A stretch of 64,000 bases of DNA from a virus (IMGVR_UViG_3300017917_002466:1-64000); one strand, 5' to 3'. Positions 9,641 to 18,332 are shown, counted from the stretch's first letter. Program-made: numbers and translations. The notes: generated by a model not told the origin, from the letters alone.

Positions 9641-9975
9641 TAACTTGCTCTCCTTTTCCTGACTTCAGTATACCAATCTTCAATATCTCTAATATCTGGA
9701 ACTTCAATTACATCACCTACTACTAAATCGTTCCACCAATCCATAATAGTTGGATTGGCTTTAGCTAGAACCCACCAATAGTTTTCCTTACCATAAAGCT
9801 TTATTGAAAGTAAATCTGGTCTTTGAATATAAGAACGACCAACTGTAAAGAAGGTCATTGGTCTTTTGATTTCAAATAAATCCCAATCGTTATCAATCAA
9901 ATCCTTTTCTAGGATTCCATCAACAACAGCATCTTGTAAAAAGTTAGTTCTTCTATACTTATTTTGAAAAGACAT
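9640..9975 (-). CDS. 53: LysM-like baseplate protein, gp53-like
   Basis: This 111-residue protein contains a degenerate LysM-like module (about 50-100): RPDLLSIKLYG, YWWVLAKANP, and WNDLVVGDVIEVPD. That is the signature shared by T4 gp53 and the short baseplate LysM proteins of other myoviruses. In T4 gp53 bridges wedges to the hub. The protein is shorter than T4 gp53 (196 residues) and resembles only its LysM part. It lies in the hub gene cluster between the tube-junction gene and the gp27-like gene. A small LysM protein stabilising the hub is the alternative reading. Confidence 0.7.
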   Translation of the reverse strand: MSFQNKYRRTNFLQDAVVDGILEKDLIDNDWDLFEIKRPMTFFTVGRSYIQRPDLLSIKLYGKENYWWVLAKANPTIMDWWNDLVVGDVIEVPDIRDIEDWYTEVRKRRAS

Positions 9976-9984
9976 TTTATCACC

Positions 9985-10947
9985 TTATGTTAAGTTTCCT
10001 GCACCGACTAATTCAAGGTATCTTGTATTACTAATAGTTCCTAATCCAATATCTTGAATACTTCCAAGAATTTTTCTTGTTGATAAAGAGATATTAAACT
10101 TAACATATAATGGACCTGCTTGAGTCATTTCTTTTGAAAAAGTATATTCAAGATTTTCTATTACCATATCATCGTGCTTAAAGAAACGACCAATCTCAAC
10201 TTTAACAGGAACTGGAGAAGACCTCAATGTTATAATATCATCAGCATCACCAATAATATTATCTTTACTATATTCAGTATTTGTTTTATCTACTAGTTCG
10301 TCTATACCTTTTGAAGCAGCATCTTTTCCTTTTATTACAGCACCTTCAAAATAATTTGCTGTTCCCTGTAAAAAGTTAGTAATCATTTCACCAGTCGCTC
10401 CAGAATCTTTCATTTTTTGAACTTGTGAGTCAATAAAATCTTTGGCCGCTTTAGTAATATCTTGTGTTACATTTCCACTTGGAAGACAATACCAAGCTAG
10501 AAGTAATGCCGAAAAAATAGGTTGTCCCATTCCGTCCCAATCTACTACCATCATAGGAATTTTAAGATTCATATAATTACTCTTTTGATAAATCTTTTTT
10601 GAAGCATAAACATTAGCTTGAGCCGTTGCTCCTAAAAGATTTGCTACACCACCAACTCTTTGATATGCGTCAATAATACCACCACCAGCACCACCTGGAA
10701 GAACTGACTGAGCTACTCCACCTAATTCTGCCCAAGTAGAATCAATTGTAAAAGATAAATCTCCTTCAGCAGTATTATATACTCCTTTAATCGGTGGGTC
10801 TTTAGAATCATTACCAACACGAGCATATTTTGGAGTTATTTTTACAACAGCATATCCATTCTTATCGTCTTTACCAATAGCTGCCGCATATGACTCTTTA
10901 TTAAATAAAGACTTATTAAAAGAACCTCCAATTGAAAAATCCGCCAT
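9985..10947 (-). CDS. Baseplate-tail tube junction protein (gp48/gp54-like)
   Basis: The C-terminal third of this 320-residue protein has the tube-like pattern of T4 gp54/gp48-type proteins: PVPVKVEIGRFF, then DMVIENLEYTFSKEMTQAGP followed by LYVKFNISLSTRK. The N-terminus has Gly-rich sequence and a motif YARVGNDSKDP. T4 gp48 and gp54 sit on the hub and start tail tube polymerisation. The position right after the tape measure gene and before the hub genes fits this. The assignment to gp48 versus gp54 cannot be made from sequence reading alone. Confidence 0.55.
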   Translation of the reverse strand: MADFSIGGSFNKSLFNKESYAAAIGKDDKNGYAVVKITPKYARVGNDSKDPPIKGVYNTAEGDLSFTIDSTWAELGGVAQSVLPGGAGGGIIDAYQRVGGVANLLGATAQANVYASKKIYQKSNYMNLKIPMMVVDWDGMGQPIFSALLLAWYCLPSGNVTQDITKAAKDFIDSQVQKMKDSGATGEMITNFLQGTANYFEGAVIKGKDAASKGIDELVDKTNTEYSKDNIIGDADDIITLRSSPVPVKVEIGRFFKHDDMVIENLEYTFSKEMTQAGPLYVKFNISLSTRKILGSIQDIGLGTISNTRYLELVGAGNLT

Positions 10948-10951
10948 ATAA

Positions 10952-11041
10952 TTACTCCCAATTTAGTTTATCTCTTTTTGCTAAGTTATCTTTAGAAGTT
11001 AATATTTGAAGATTATTATATTGTTTACAAATTTTTTTCAT
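10952..11041 (-). pseudogene. Remnant of an HNH homing endonuclease C-terminus
   Basis: A 29-codon frame between the tape measure and tube-junction genes reads MKKICKQYNNLQILTSKDNL and ends KRDKLNWE. It matches the C-terminal end of the intact HNH gene at 35027-35755 (YTNLQLLTKEDNLIKHDKL) and of the remnant at 26966-27106. The rest of the nuclease, including the HNH centre, is missing. It looks like the scar of a former endonuclease insertion between two tail genes. Whether the short frame is translated is unknown. Confidence 0.7.
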
Positions 11042-11043
11042 TA

Positions 11044-13143
11044 TCAGCCCCGCATATTTGTATCTATGCTAACTCTTCCAGCTTTCTGAGTTGGCCAAGA
11101 ACCCTTGAAAGATGTTCCCATTGCTTGTGCCAATGCTTGAATAGTCGATTCAGATAAGTCTAACTTTGTATTAGAAGCTGGTGTTGAAGTTGCCGCTATT
11201 GCAGAAGATGGAAGATTGCCTGCTGATGCTTGTGCCATATTTCCGCTACTTGGACTTTCTGATGGCGCTTCTGGAGTTGATGTAGTTGTTGGAATAGCAA
11301 TTTCAGTTCCTTGTCCTGCAGCCTGCAAGAATGCTTGAGCATTAGCTTCGGCTCTTGGAGTTACTTGTTCATAATACAAAGAATTTCTAATTCCAGCAGC
11401 AGCCGCTGCATAGTCTCCCTTTCCAATTGCCTTAACAGTATTTTTAAATTTACTTATCCAACCTGGACCCATATTATAGGTCATATCAATCATAGCTGCT
11501 TGAACTGGGAATGGAGCCTTACCAAAATTAGGAATCTTACTTGCATTAGCTTGAGCTTTTGCAAAATCAGTTTCAAAAAATTGATCTGCTTGTTCTTTAG
11601 TAATCTTAGTTCCTAATCCACTTTTACCCGCACCAAGAAAATGACCATATCCTATTGACGTTCCAAAGGAGTCTGGATAAGCATCTAATTTTAATCCTTC
11701 TCTTTGTTTTATAGCCTCTTTTAAACTATTTAAATCAGTTATTTTAATATTCGAAGCCATACCAGATGGTGTTTGACCTCTCGATACAGTTCCTCCACTA
11801 GTCATTGAACCACCATAACCAGATTGAGAGCTTGCTAAAAATTCTTCTGACTTTGCTTTATATGATCTTGATACTTTTAACAAGGATTCTTTAGCTCTAT
11901 CAAACCAACCTTTCTTTTTTTCTTTTGGTATATCCGCACCTGCTACTACATCAACTGGTTTTTCTGGTTCTACTGTTGGTGGTTTATTATCTCCTTTTAT
12001 AAAATTTTCTGCAAAACTAAGAACTGGACTTAATAATAAATTTGCACCCGGTACTAAACTTCCCATTGCCAATGCAACTTCTTTCATTGCACCAATTTTA
12101 TCGGTCTTCCACAAACCAAAAGCTTCCTTGAAATGAATAAAAGTTCCAATAACTGGTAATGATTTAAGAACTTCTATTCCTACCTTCTTAAATCCACCTG
12201 CAATATCTGATCCTTTACCTTTACTTTCCCGAATAGGATTTTTAAAGTCTCTGAATAGAAGAAAAGCGTCAATAGCTATTCCAATTGCAGTTCCAACTCC
12301 TGGTATTACTGAAGAAATACCTGATGCAATTTCTAACATTCCACCAAGTATATCCCCCTTCTTAAATCTTTGTATTCCAAAGAAAAGTCCAATCAATCCA
12401 CCAACTACTGGAATCTTTTTAAGAACTGACATTCCTATTCCTTTTGCACCAGCTTTTGCTCCCTCTTTTGCCAATGCTCCACCGAAAAGTTTTCCAAGTG
12501 GTTCAAAAATATGACTAATTCCTTTAAATAATCCCATCACTGGCTTTACAATCTTTTCACCAACTCCCATAATTTGCTTCATTCCGGGAATCTTCATTAT
12601 CCATCCACCTATACCAGTGAATACTTTACCAATTCCTTCAAAAAGCTTCGGAGCCATCTTCTTAATTACATCATCTACAAATCCAAGTAAAAATTTCAAT
12701 GGAGAATATTTAGTAAGAGCCTTGACAACAGAAAAAAGCATTTCTTCTTTGCCAGTCAAAAGATAACCAAGAAGACCACCCAATCCCATCAAAGTACCAA
12801 CCCATCCAAGCAATCCCCTAGACTTCTTTTCTTTTTCCTTTTGAAGATTGATTGATTCTCTCATTAACTCTTCAAGATCATCAACAGCGAGATAAAGCTT
12901 CTTCATTGGATCATCACGACGAACAAAGTCCTTCTTCTTTTCAGTTGGTTTAGTAATCATCTTATTCAAATTTTGATTAAGAATAGCTAATTGTTTAGCT
13001 ACAACACCAAAAATACCAACATTCTTAGTAAGAGCATTAGTAAGTGGAACACCTTCTTTGTTTGCCATTGCTTGATTTTTAATAAAGCTTTGGGTTACAA
13101 AATTAGTTCCTTTACTTACTTCTGGATTATCTCTGTCTGCCAC
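11044..13143 (-). CDS. Tape measure protein with C-terminal T4-type lysozyme domain
   Basis: A GTG start at 13141-13143 is preferred because GGAGGAA lies five bases ahead; a TTG four codons earlier is possible. The product has about 699 residues. The first 120 residues are charged and helical. Residues about 115-390 hold repeated hydrophobic helices (LLGWVGTLMGLGGLLGYLL, VGGLIGLFFGI, VIPGVGTAIGIAIDAFLL), as in tape measure proteins that line the tube. Residues about 470-610 are a glycoside hydrolase family 24 lysozyme domain: REGLKLDAYPDS with the catalytic Glu and Asp, then IGYGH. The last 90 residues are low-complexity. The domain probably cuts peptidoglycan during DNA entry. Confidence 0.8.
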   Translation of the reverse strand: MADRDNPEVSKGTNFVTQSFIKNQAMANKEGVPLTNALTKNVGIFGVVAKQLAILNQNLNKMITKPTEKKKDFVRRDDPMKKLYLAVDDLEELMRESINLQKEKEKKSRGLLGWVGTLMGLGGLLGYLLTGKEEMLFSVVKALTKYSPLKFLLGFVDDVIKKMAPKLFEGIGKVFTGIGGWIMKIPGMKQIMGVGEKIVKPVMGLFKGISHIFEPLGKLFGGALAKEGAKAGAKGIGMSVLKKIPVVGGLIGLFFGIQRFKKGDILGGMLEIASGISSVIPGVGTAIGIAIDAFLLFRDFKNPIRESKGKGSDIAGGFKKVGIEVLKSLPVIGTFIHFKEAFGLWKTDKIGAMKEVALAMGSLVPGANLLLSPVLSFAENFIKGDNKPPTVEPEKPVDVVAGADIPKEKKKGWFDRAKESLLKVSRSYKAKSEEFLASSQSGYGGSMTSGGTVSRGQTPSGMASNIKITDLNSLKEAIKQREGLKLDAYPDSFGTSIGYGHFLGAGKSGLGTKITKEQADQFFETDFAKAQANASKIPNFGKAPFPVQAAMIDMTYNMGPGWISKFKNTVKAIGKGDYAAAAAGIRNSLYYEQVTPRAEANAQAFLQAAGQGTEIAIPTTTSTPEAPSESPSSGNMAQASAGNLPSSAIAATSTPASNTKLDLSESTIQALAQAMGTSFKGSWPTQKAGRVSIDTNMRG

Positions 13144-13333
13144 TTCTTCCTCCAAGTAAATCAGCTATAGACATATTACCTTGACTCTTCTTAGCTTCTT
13201 CATTTTCCTTATATCTCTGTTCTGCCATTCGTTCATACTTCCAAATTAATTCAAAAAATTCCCAATCATTAAACATTGGTATAATACCCATCGCATAACC
13301 GAGACTAAATTCAACTTCTAATATTTCATTCAA
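13127..13333 (-). CDS. Small protein ahead of tape measure, possible tail assembly chaperone
   Basis: This 68-residue frame overlaps the end of the preceding gene by eight bases and reaches into the tape measure start. Its only start at the overlap is TTG, with no convincing ribosome binding site, so it is probably made by translational coupling or by a +1 frameshift at the end of the upstream gene. The sequence is acidic and helical, with a Trp/Phe-rich stretch (FNDWEFFELIWKYERM). A small gene overlapping a larger one directly before the tape measure is the classic place of tail assembly chaperones. In T4 gp51/gp26 would be the functional counterparts. No homology was recognised. Confidence 0.5.
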   Translation of the reverse strand: MNEILEVEFSLGYAMGIIPMFNDWEFFELIWKYERMAEQRYKENEEAKKSQGNMSIADLLGGRSGRQR

Positions 13334-14264
13334 ACTTATATTCGGGAATAAAGAAACTTTCTTGAAAGGCTACCGGCACAAGGCCAGTACCTCCACAATC
13401 CTTGCACTCTACAGTGACAAGAGGCTTAATTCCCATTCCTTTCTTCTCAACATAAGTTTTTAGATAAGAAAAATCTCCCGGATTAAGGTCTATAATCCAA
13501 TGATACTTTTCTAACAAAGTTTTATTTTGTCCATTAATAGTTTTAATCATTTGAGCAATTGCTAGAAGTTCTTGGTCAATTTCTCCAACAGCTTCACGAT
13601 TAATCTCTCTGAATCTATTAATATACAACTCATCTTTGATTCTTAGATAGTCATACCTAATAACATCATTTCCAACCTTAATTTCAGCATCAGGACTAAA
13701 ATCATCCGAAAGAAGCTGAACTTCAAGATTGTTAATATCAAAATGGTATTCTGACTTCTTATTACATTTTGGACAAATGTAAGGAACGATGTATCCACTT
13801 TCTCTATATGTGTTGGCTCTCAACCAAAAGATGATAAACAACTTATCAGCAACATATAGATTATTAACATCAATTCCATTAACGGTCTTTCTAATAATAT
13901 CGTTAAGAATGAAATCTCCATTATCCTCTGTGATAGAAGAAATCTTCTTGACTTCTAATACTTTCATTGGTCTACCAAGAATTTCAGTTCCTTCTGGATA
14001 GAACTTTCCCTTGGAAGGAAGACCTTCTATCTTCCAAAAATTAACATTACTTAGTTGATTTTGAAACTCTAGGGCTTGCATCCTTGATTCCTCTGGTTCA
14101 ACTATCTTTGGTTGTTTAGGAGCAGCCGTTGTTTCTCCTTTCCTAATTTTTTCAACCATAGCAACCATCTGTTCATCTGAAATTTCATTACTAGCTTGAG
14201 ACGGTCTTTTAGCCATTCTTTCAAGTTGCTTCAATTCTTCCTCACTAACATCTTTCATTTGCAT
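13326..14264 (-). CDS. Baseplate hub/tail assembly protein with zinc ribbon (gp26-like)
   Basis: In this 312-residue protein the central part has LPSKGKFYPEGTEILGRPMK and the following EVKKISSITE, a pattern I associate with gp26-type baseplate hub assembly proteins of T4-like phages. Two cysteine pairs (CPKC at about 165, CKDC near 290) suggest zinc binding. The N-terminal 65 residues are charged and probably flexible. It is preceded by AGGAGG and followed by an overlapping small gene and the tape measure gene, the position of tail assembly chaperones in myoviruses. The functional label is inferred from this context. Confidence 0.5.
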   Translation of the reverse strand: MQMKDVSEEELKQLERMAKRPSQASNEISDEQMVAMVEKIRKGETTAAPKQPKIVEPEESRMQALEFQNQLSNVNFWKIEGLPSKGKFYPEGTEILGRPMKVLEVKKISSITEDNGDFILNDIIRKTVNGIDVNNLYVADKLFIIFWLRANTYRESGYIVPYICPKCNKKSEYHFDINNLEVQLLSDDFSPDAEIKVGNDVIRYDYLRIKDELYINRFREINREAVGEIDQELLAIAQMIKTINGQNKTLLEKYHWIIDLNPGDFSYLKTYVEKKGMGIKPLVTVECKDCGGTGLVPVAFQESFFIPEYKFE

Positions 14265-14281
14265 ATAAACCTCCTAGTTTA

Positions 14282-14911
14282 TTATGAACGATTTCCAAAT
14301 AATCCTGTCATTGCTCCAATTCCTGCGGCAACTGCATTTTGCTTTGTAAAGATTGTAGACATTCTATCACATCCGAAAGTAAGACTTCTCTTAATACTTT
14401 CATTACTTGTATATGAATAACTTGCTTCAGAAGCTTGCAAAAAGTAAATATCGTGAAACGTATAGTAAACAACTGGAATGCCCATCTTATCTTGAACTTC
14501 TACTACAAAGGCTTTAATTTTCGCCTTATTAGGTGCATTGTAATATCCACTACTATCTATAATATTTCTTTGATTCCAATTTATAAAGTATTCAACATTA
14601 CCCTTTTCATCTTCTTCTAAGGTAACATTAAAATTGAATCCTTCAAATTTTAATACTGGAAAACTTCTTGGAACCTGACCATACATCATTACGACTTTTT
14701 CAAACTCGTATGTCGGAATTGTAACGTCAAGAATATGGAATGGTTGTATGACAGGAGGCATTTCAATCTGTCTTCCAACAGTTACTCCCTGAAAAGGATT
14801 ATAGATAAACAATCCAAAGAACTGCCAGTTTCTTTGAATGGATTTGCCATAAGCACTTTCGGGCTGCCTAAAGTATCTTTGAAGCTCTAATCCGTTTACG
14901 CCTATTGGCAT
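14282..14911 (-). CDS. Tail-tube-like protein downstream of gp19
   Basis: The start at ATG 14909-14911 (MPIGVNGLELQ) is chosen over an upstream in-frame ATG because AAGGGAG lies just ahead. The product has 209 residues. It shows the beta-rich pattern of tail tube or tube-cap proteins (PPVIQPFHILDVTIPTYEFE, ILKFEGFN-like strand, GIPVVYYTFHDIYF, then SYTSNESIKRSLTFGC), comparable in arrangement to gp19-like proteins. The C-terminus has a Gly/Ala-rich helix. A GIY-YIG gene has been inserted just before it and overlaps its ribosome binding site and first codons. It could be a second tube protein, tube terminator or hub tube protein. Confidence 0.5.
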   Translation of the reverse strand: MPIGVNGLELQRYFRQPESAYGKSIQRNWQFFGLFIYNPFQGVTVGRQIEMPPVIQPFHILDVTIPTYEFEKVVMMYGQVPRSFPVLKFEGFNFNVTLEEDEKGNVEYFINWNQRNIIDSSGYYNAPNKAKIKAFVVEVQDKMGIPVVYYTFHDIYFLQASEASYSYTSNESIKRSLTFGCDRMSTIFTKQNAVAAGIGAMTGLFGNRS

Positions 14912-15582
14912 TTTATCGGCTCCCTTGTTACTTTCCATCCTTTATATACTTTGCCACTTCTAATATGTCTCAACAAAGTCGTTTCATTGAAATTCTTGAA
15001 GTGTTTGCAGATTTCATCAGCACTTATAAATCTAAGATATTGATTAAATCCTTCTAATATGTATTTATACTTTGCCTTAGATAGCTTTATCTTTTGGATA
15101 CTTTCTTTAGAATGTTTGATTCCCATTCTTGGACTATCTTTTCCTTTTTTACCAAACATTGAATTTTTACTTCCTAATTGTGCATTTGAAATTTTTAGCT
15201 TAGTTTCTTCTGAATGAGGCCCGTTTGATTTTCCTAAATGAGATTTACTCATCTTCTTTTTATCTTCTTTAGTAAAACGGTAACCTCTTATAGAATGACC
15301 ACCTTTAGTATCATTATAGCCATTATTATAGGTATCATAAAAGCTTATCCAATGTACTTCTCTTTCATCAAGAGTTTGAAGATTATTAATACCATCTTCA
15401 ACAATATTCCAAACGAATTTATCAAATCCGTATTGAACAATAGCTTTATGAAAACGGGTTTTTTGATATTTAAAAGCTTCGTTACGGTGTTTGTTTTTAC
15501 GATATTCTAAAGAATTAACTGTCTGACCAATATAAGATTTATCATTGATAATATTTGTGGCTTTATAAATAAGCATTAACAA
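14902..15582 (-). CDS. GIY-YIG homing endonuclease with NUMOD3 motifs
   Basis: In this 226-residue protein the nuclease domain is N-terminal: LIYKATNIINDKSYIGQT gives the degenerate GIY and YIG strands, followed by R26-like and E-containing helices (LDEREVHWISFYDT). Residues about 100-160 hold NUMOD3 DNA-binding repeats (KMSKSHLGKSNG, KISNAQLGSKNSMFG, SPRMGIKHSKES). A helix-turn-helix-like tail (SADEICKHFKNFNETTLLRH) follows. This is the layout of free-standing Seg-type enzymes of T4. It lies between the tube gene and the next tail gene, ending within the latter's ribosome binding region. It carries its own structured leader at 15583-15664. Confidence 0.9.
   Translation of the reverse strand: MLMLIYKATNIINDKSYIGQTVNSLEYRKNKHRNEAFKYQKTRFHKAIVQYGFDKFVWNIVEDGINNLQTLDEREVHWISFYDTYNNGYNDTKGGHSIRGYRFTKEDKKKMSKSHLGKSNGPHSEETKLKISNAQLGSKNSMFGKKGKDSPRMGIKHSKESIQKIKLSKAKYKYILEGFNQYLRFISADEICKHFKNFNETTLLRHIRSGKVYKGWKVTREPIKCQ
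15062..15069 (-). promoter_or_regulatory. Late promoter TATAAATA inside endonuclease gene
   Basis: Minus-strand TATAAATA lies about 150 bases upstream of the tube-like gene at 14911. It is within codons of the GIY-YIG gene, so it may be coincidental. If active it would restore late expression of the gene behind the insertion. Confidence 0.35.
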
Positions 15583-15664
15583 CCTCCTGATAGGTTAAAA
15601 AATAAAGTGGTAATCCTTACTTATCAGGTTTCAGGAAAAGGGTGGCCACCCTCTGTCCCACTTT
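15583..15664 (-). promoter_or_regulatory. Structured leader (copy C) with predicted pseudoknot over the Shine-Dalgarno
   Basis: RNA order on the minus strand: closing stem P1 (bases 15658-15664 with 15604-15610, AAAGTGG/CCACTTT), GACA at 15654-15657, hairpin P2 (GAGGGT GGCC ACCCTT), hairpin P3 with a large loop, ATTA at 15611-15614, P1 closing. The P3 loop bases CCTGATA (15622-15628) are complementary to TATCAGG (15586-15592), whose last two bases are the start of GGAGG. A weak late-promoter variant TATAATAA (15670-15677) would place +1 at the first base of P1. Same design as copies A, B, D and E. Confidence 0.65.
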
Positions 15665-15672
15665 TAGTTTTA

Positions 15673-16221
15673 TTATACTAACTCCCAAAAATCAAATTGC
15701 CAGGTTACGTCATACTTAACGGATTCGTTACCACCATAAGCCATAGTAACGTCACCTATGTTCTGGATAAAACAATTGTAGAAGCGAATCTTTTTCTCAA
15801 GTGGTGCACCATTATAAGCATACATAAGTAAGTAAACATCTTTTGCCACATCTCTCTTTTTTGGTCTAAGAGACTGACCACCAGTTGGGTCATTTGGGCT
15901 AATATTATAAATCAAATTCTGCCAGAATGTCAATGCTTTGTGAACAATCTGGTTTTCAGTTTCTTCAATATTAACCGCAAATGTGGAACCAAAAGTTGGT
16001 TTACCAGGAAAGTATTGCTTCATACCAATAAACTCACTAGTAATAGGTTCATTACCGCGAGAAGGTATGACTACTGACCTTGCACGAATAACCAAGTCTT
16101 CTACATCACCCATTATTCCACCCGTTACATCTGCAATGGACGGAATCAAAAGCTCCCACATCCAGTTACGCTGAATGTCAGGTAGTTGTTTTGCTCTGCC
16201 TTCTATTGTAAAATTTGGCAT
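15673..16221 (-). CDS. 19: Tail tube protein, gp19-like
   Basis: This 182-residue protein (T4 gp19 has 163) begins PNFTIEGRAKQLPDIQRNWM and contains IQRNWMWELLIPSI, the beta-strand KPTFGSTFAVNIEET and the C-terminal strand VKYDVTWQFDFWELV, all features of the gp19-like tube family. The tube is a stack of hexamers through which DNA passes. The gene follows the sheath gene 18 with a 17-base gap, the invariant 18-19 order of T4-like phages. Confidence 0.92.
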   Translation of the reverse strand: MPNFTIEGRAKQLPDIQRNWMWELLIPSIADVTGGIMGDVEDLVIRARSVVIPSRGNEPITSEFIGMKQYFPGKPTFGSTFAVNIEETENQIVHKALTFWQNLIYNISPNDPTGGQSLRPKKRDVAKDVYLLMYAYNGAPLEKKIRFYNCFIQNIGDVTMAYGGNESVKYDVTWQFDFWELV

Positions 16222-16238
16222 CTTACTCCTCCCTTATA

Positions 16239-18164
16239 TTATGCTGTAGCTATTCTTACTTCTTCAAAACTGATACCAGTACGGGTGATAACAGTTGTCA
16301 ACTGAATAAATTCAATTGTTCTTGCTGGCTGTACATAGATGTCAACATTCATTCTGTTTGAATCTATTACAGCAGGTGTGTTATTTGTTTCGTCAACAAC
16401 AACCTTGTATGCTGTCAATCCACCACCGGCCTGAACACCTGCCAAGAACTCGTCGACCAAGCTAAAGACTCTTAGTCTTGTCTTTGCAGTATTGTTCTCA
16501 AAGACGAATGGAAGTAATGATCTCTCAACATTATTCTCAATGAAAAGAAGATTTCTTCTAACATTGATTCTGTCAAGAGCAGATGCCTTCATTTGTGCAG
16601 TCTTCTGACCCCACATAACATATCCTGTTCCACGAATAAACTTAGGAACATTAATGTTTCTGTCATAAAGCTTTCCAATTTCATCATCTACAAAAACCTT
16701 TCTCTGGTCAAGAACTGAAAGGACTGCTCTATTAATACCTGCTGGAGCATCCCAAGGATTTGCGATATTGTCTACTCTTGCATAAAGAGCGGCTCCAAAA
16801 ATTGAATTTGGAAGGTAGACAAACTTATCATTATACTGGTCATAAGTCTTAGAGAAACCACCATAGATAGCAACATAAGATGGAGTTCTATATCCATACG
16901 CTTCTTTTGAAAGAACTTCTTCTGTTGAATCATCATCAAGAGTAGCTGCTTGAACTGTTGCAATAGCATCAGCTCTAGTAGCTGCAATTCTTCCCATTTC
17001 TTGTTTAATAGCAGTATTATTAGAAGTTCCAATAAGAATCTGAACGGATACATTTTCTCTATCTTCAAAGATTTTCCAAGCGGCAACATCATCATCACCA
17101 TTAGGATCAACTTTGGCTGGACTTGCCCCACCATCAAGAGGAATCAATCTATTATCTGTTGCTCCGCTTGTACCAGTTGTTTTATACTTAATGTATTCTT
17201 CTCCAGAAAGAGTTGCATACGGAAGAACCCCAGCATCAGCATCAGCTAATACTGGCCAGTTTAATGTTAGTGAGCTTCCTTTCTTTACATAGATATAAGT
17301 AGAATTTCCGTTTATAACATTCTCAATGAAAAGGTTATTTCCATTTCCATCCTTTAAATTCTCGTCTAAGGCTCCATAGAAAGTTTCAACAGGACTAATA
17401 TAAAGTCTTCCATTGGTTCTATCGTCTTGATTCCTGAAAAGATCATCCCACTCTTGAGTAGTTGTCTTAGTATAAACATTAATTTTAGCAACTTTACTTC
17501 CAATTGGATACCATGTCTGAATCTCACTAGTAGTCAAACCAGAAGTTGCACTTGCTGCTCTTGCACTAGTTGGGAATTCATCATAAGCAAATCTCCAATC
17601 AGCCGAAAGGCTGAATGGTTCAACAGTAACAGCAATACTATTACCATCTGTTCCAGGACCTAAAGCACCGACTAAAAAGTTAGATGCACCACCGGCAGCG
17701 GCATAACCGTCAAGAACACTAATATAAGTTTTAGTATCAAGTCTATCACCTTTTACCCAAGGAGTTCCAGTGATACCATCAGAAGATGTTGTAAACTGTA
17801 CGTCGCTTCCTTGTACGTTTATTTCATTATTAGCATACTTATCTGCTGTAGTTGTATATGATCTTACTACATAAAGTACTGAAGACTCTTTAAGGAATTC
17901 AAGTGAAGCATATGCTCCGTATCCATATTCTGGAACAAGATTCTGTGAGTTATTAGGAGCAGCGGAATTGTAACCAGATGTGAAAATTGGTTGTCCAAAA
18001 GTATCAATATACTCTTTATCGTTAGAAACAAGAACTGGTCTATTAACTGGACCTTTCTTTGCTCTAACTACAATTCCACCATTTGATATTCCAGTTGGAA
18101 CTAGAATTTCGGAAAGGTCGATTTCCCTTCTATATACACCGGGAGTTGAAAATACTCGTGCCAT
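16239..18164 (-). CDS. 18: Contractile tail sheath protein, gp18-like
   Basis: At 641 residues this is close to T4 gp18 (659). It starts MARVFSTPGVYRREIDLSE, the conserved sheath N-terminus (SPGVYxxExD) that forms the inter-subunit arm. The C-terminal quarter contains the conserved sheath fold: GTGYVMWGQKTAQ, LDRINVRRNLLFIE, then VQPARTIEFIQLTTVITRTG. In the virion the sheath surrounds the tube and contracts. The gene follows a small gene and a pair of late promoters and precedes the tube gene. Confidence 0.95.
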   Translation of the reverse strand: MARVFSTPGVYRREIDLSEILVPTGISNGGIVVRAKKGPVNRPVLVSNDKEYIDTFGQPIFTSGYNSAAPNNSQNLVPEYGYGAYASLEFLKESSVLYVVRSYTTTADKYANNEINVQGSDVQFTTSSDGITGTPWVKGDRLDTKTYISVLDGYAAAGGASNFLVGALGPGTDGNSIAVTVEPFSLSADWRFAYDEFPTSARAASATSGLTTSEIQTWYPIGSKVAKINVYTKTTTQEWDDLFRNQDDRTNGRLYISPVETFYGALDENLKDGNGNNLFIENVINGNSTYIYVKKGSSLTLNWPVLADADAGVLPYATLSGEEYIKYKTTGTSGATDNRLIPLDGGASPAKVDPNGDDDVAAWKIFEDRENVSVQILIGTSNNTAIKQEMGRIAATRADAIATVQAATLDDDSTEEVLSKEAYGYRTPSYVAIYGGFSKTYDQYNDKFVYLPNSIFGAALYARVDNIANPWDAPAGINRAVLSVLDQRKVFVDDEIGKLYDRNINVPKFIRGTGYVMWGQKTAQMKASALDRINVRRNLLFIENNVERSLLPFVFENNTAKTRLRVFSLVDEFLAGVQAGGGLTAYKVVVDETNNTPAVIDSNRMNVDIYVQPARTIEFIQLTTVITRTGISFEEVRIATA

Positions 18165-18179
18165 TATTTGCCTCCAAAT

Positions 18180-18332
18180 TTATTGGTTGTTCTTAGACTT
18201 TTTTAATCCTTCTTTCTTCGGCTGTATTTCAACGACTTCCGGTCTATTCAATTCTTCAGCCTTTACTACTTTTATCTCAACAGTAGTATTTATAGCTTTA
18301 CTCACTTTACCTGCATTTGGGTTTCTTCCCAT
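18180..18332 (-). CDS. Small hypothetical protein upstream of sheath gene
   Basis: This 50-residue frame starts at ATG 18330-18332 after AGAGGA and ends 15 bases before the sheath gene. Its sequence (start MGRNPNAGKVSKAINTTVEI) is basic at both ends with a central beta-like stretch TVEIKVVKAEEL, and no family was recognised. It is supported by its ribosome binding site and the two late promoters 30-57 bases upstream. The fit between the terminase and sheath genes, with little other space, also supports it. It is likely a small late protein that is co-transcribed with the sheath. Confidence 0.6.
   Translation of the reverse strand: MGRNPNAGKVSKAINTTVEIKVVKAEELNRPEVVEIQPKKEGLKKSKNNQ

Noticed and set aside
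18287-18294. A third TATAAATA in the sheath upstream region
   Set aside because: It lies inside the coding sequence of the small gene at 18180-18332 (codons for Ala-Ile-Asn-Thr) and two better placed copies lie just upstream.
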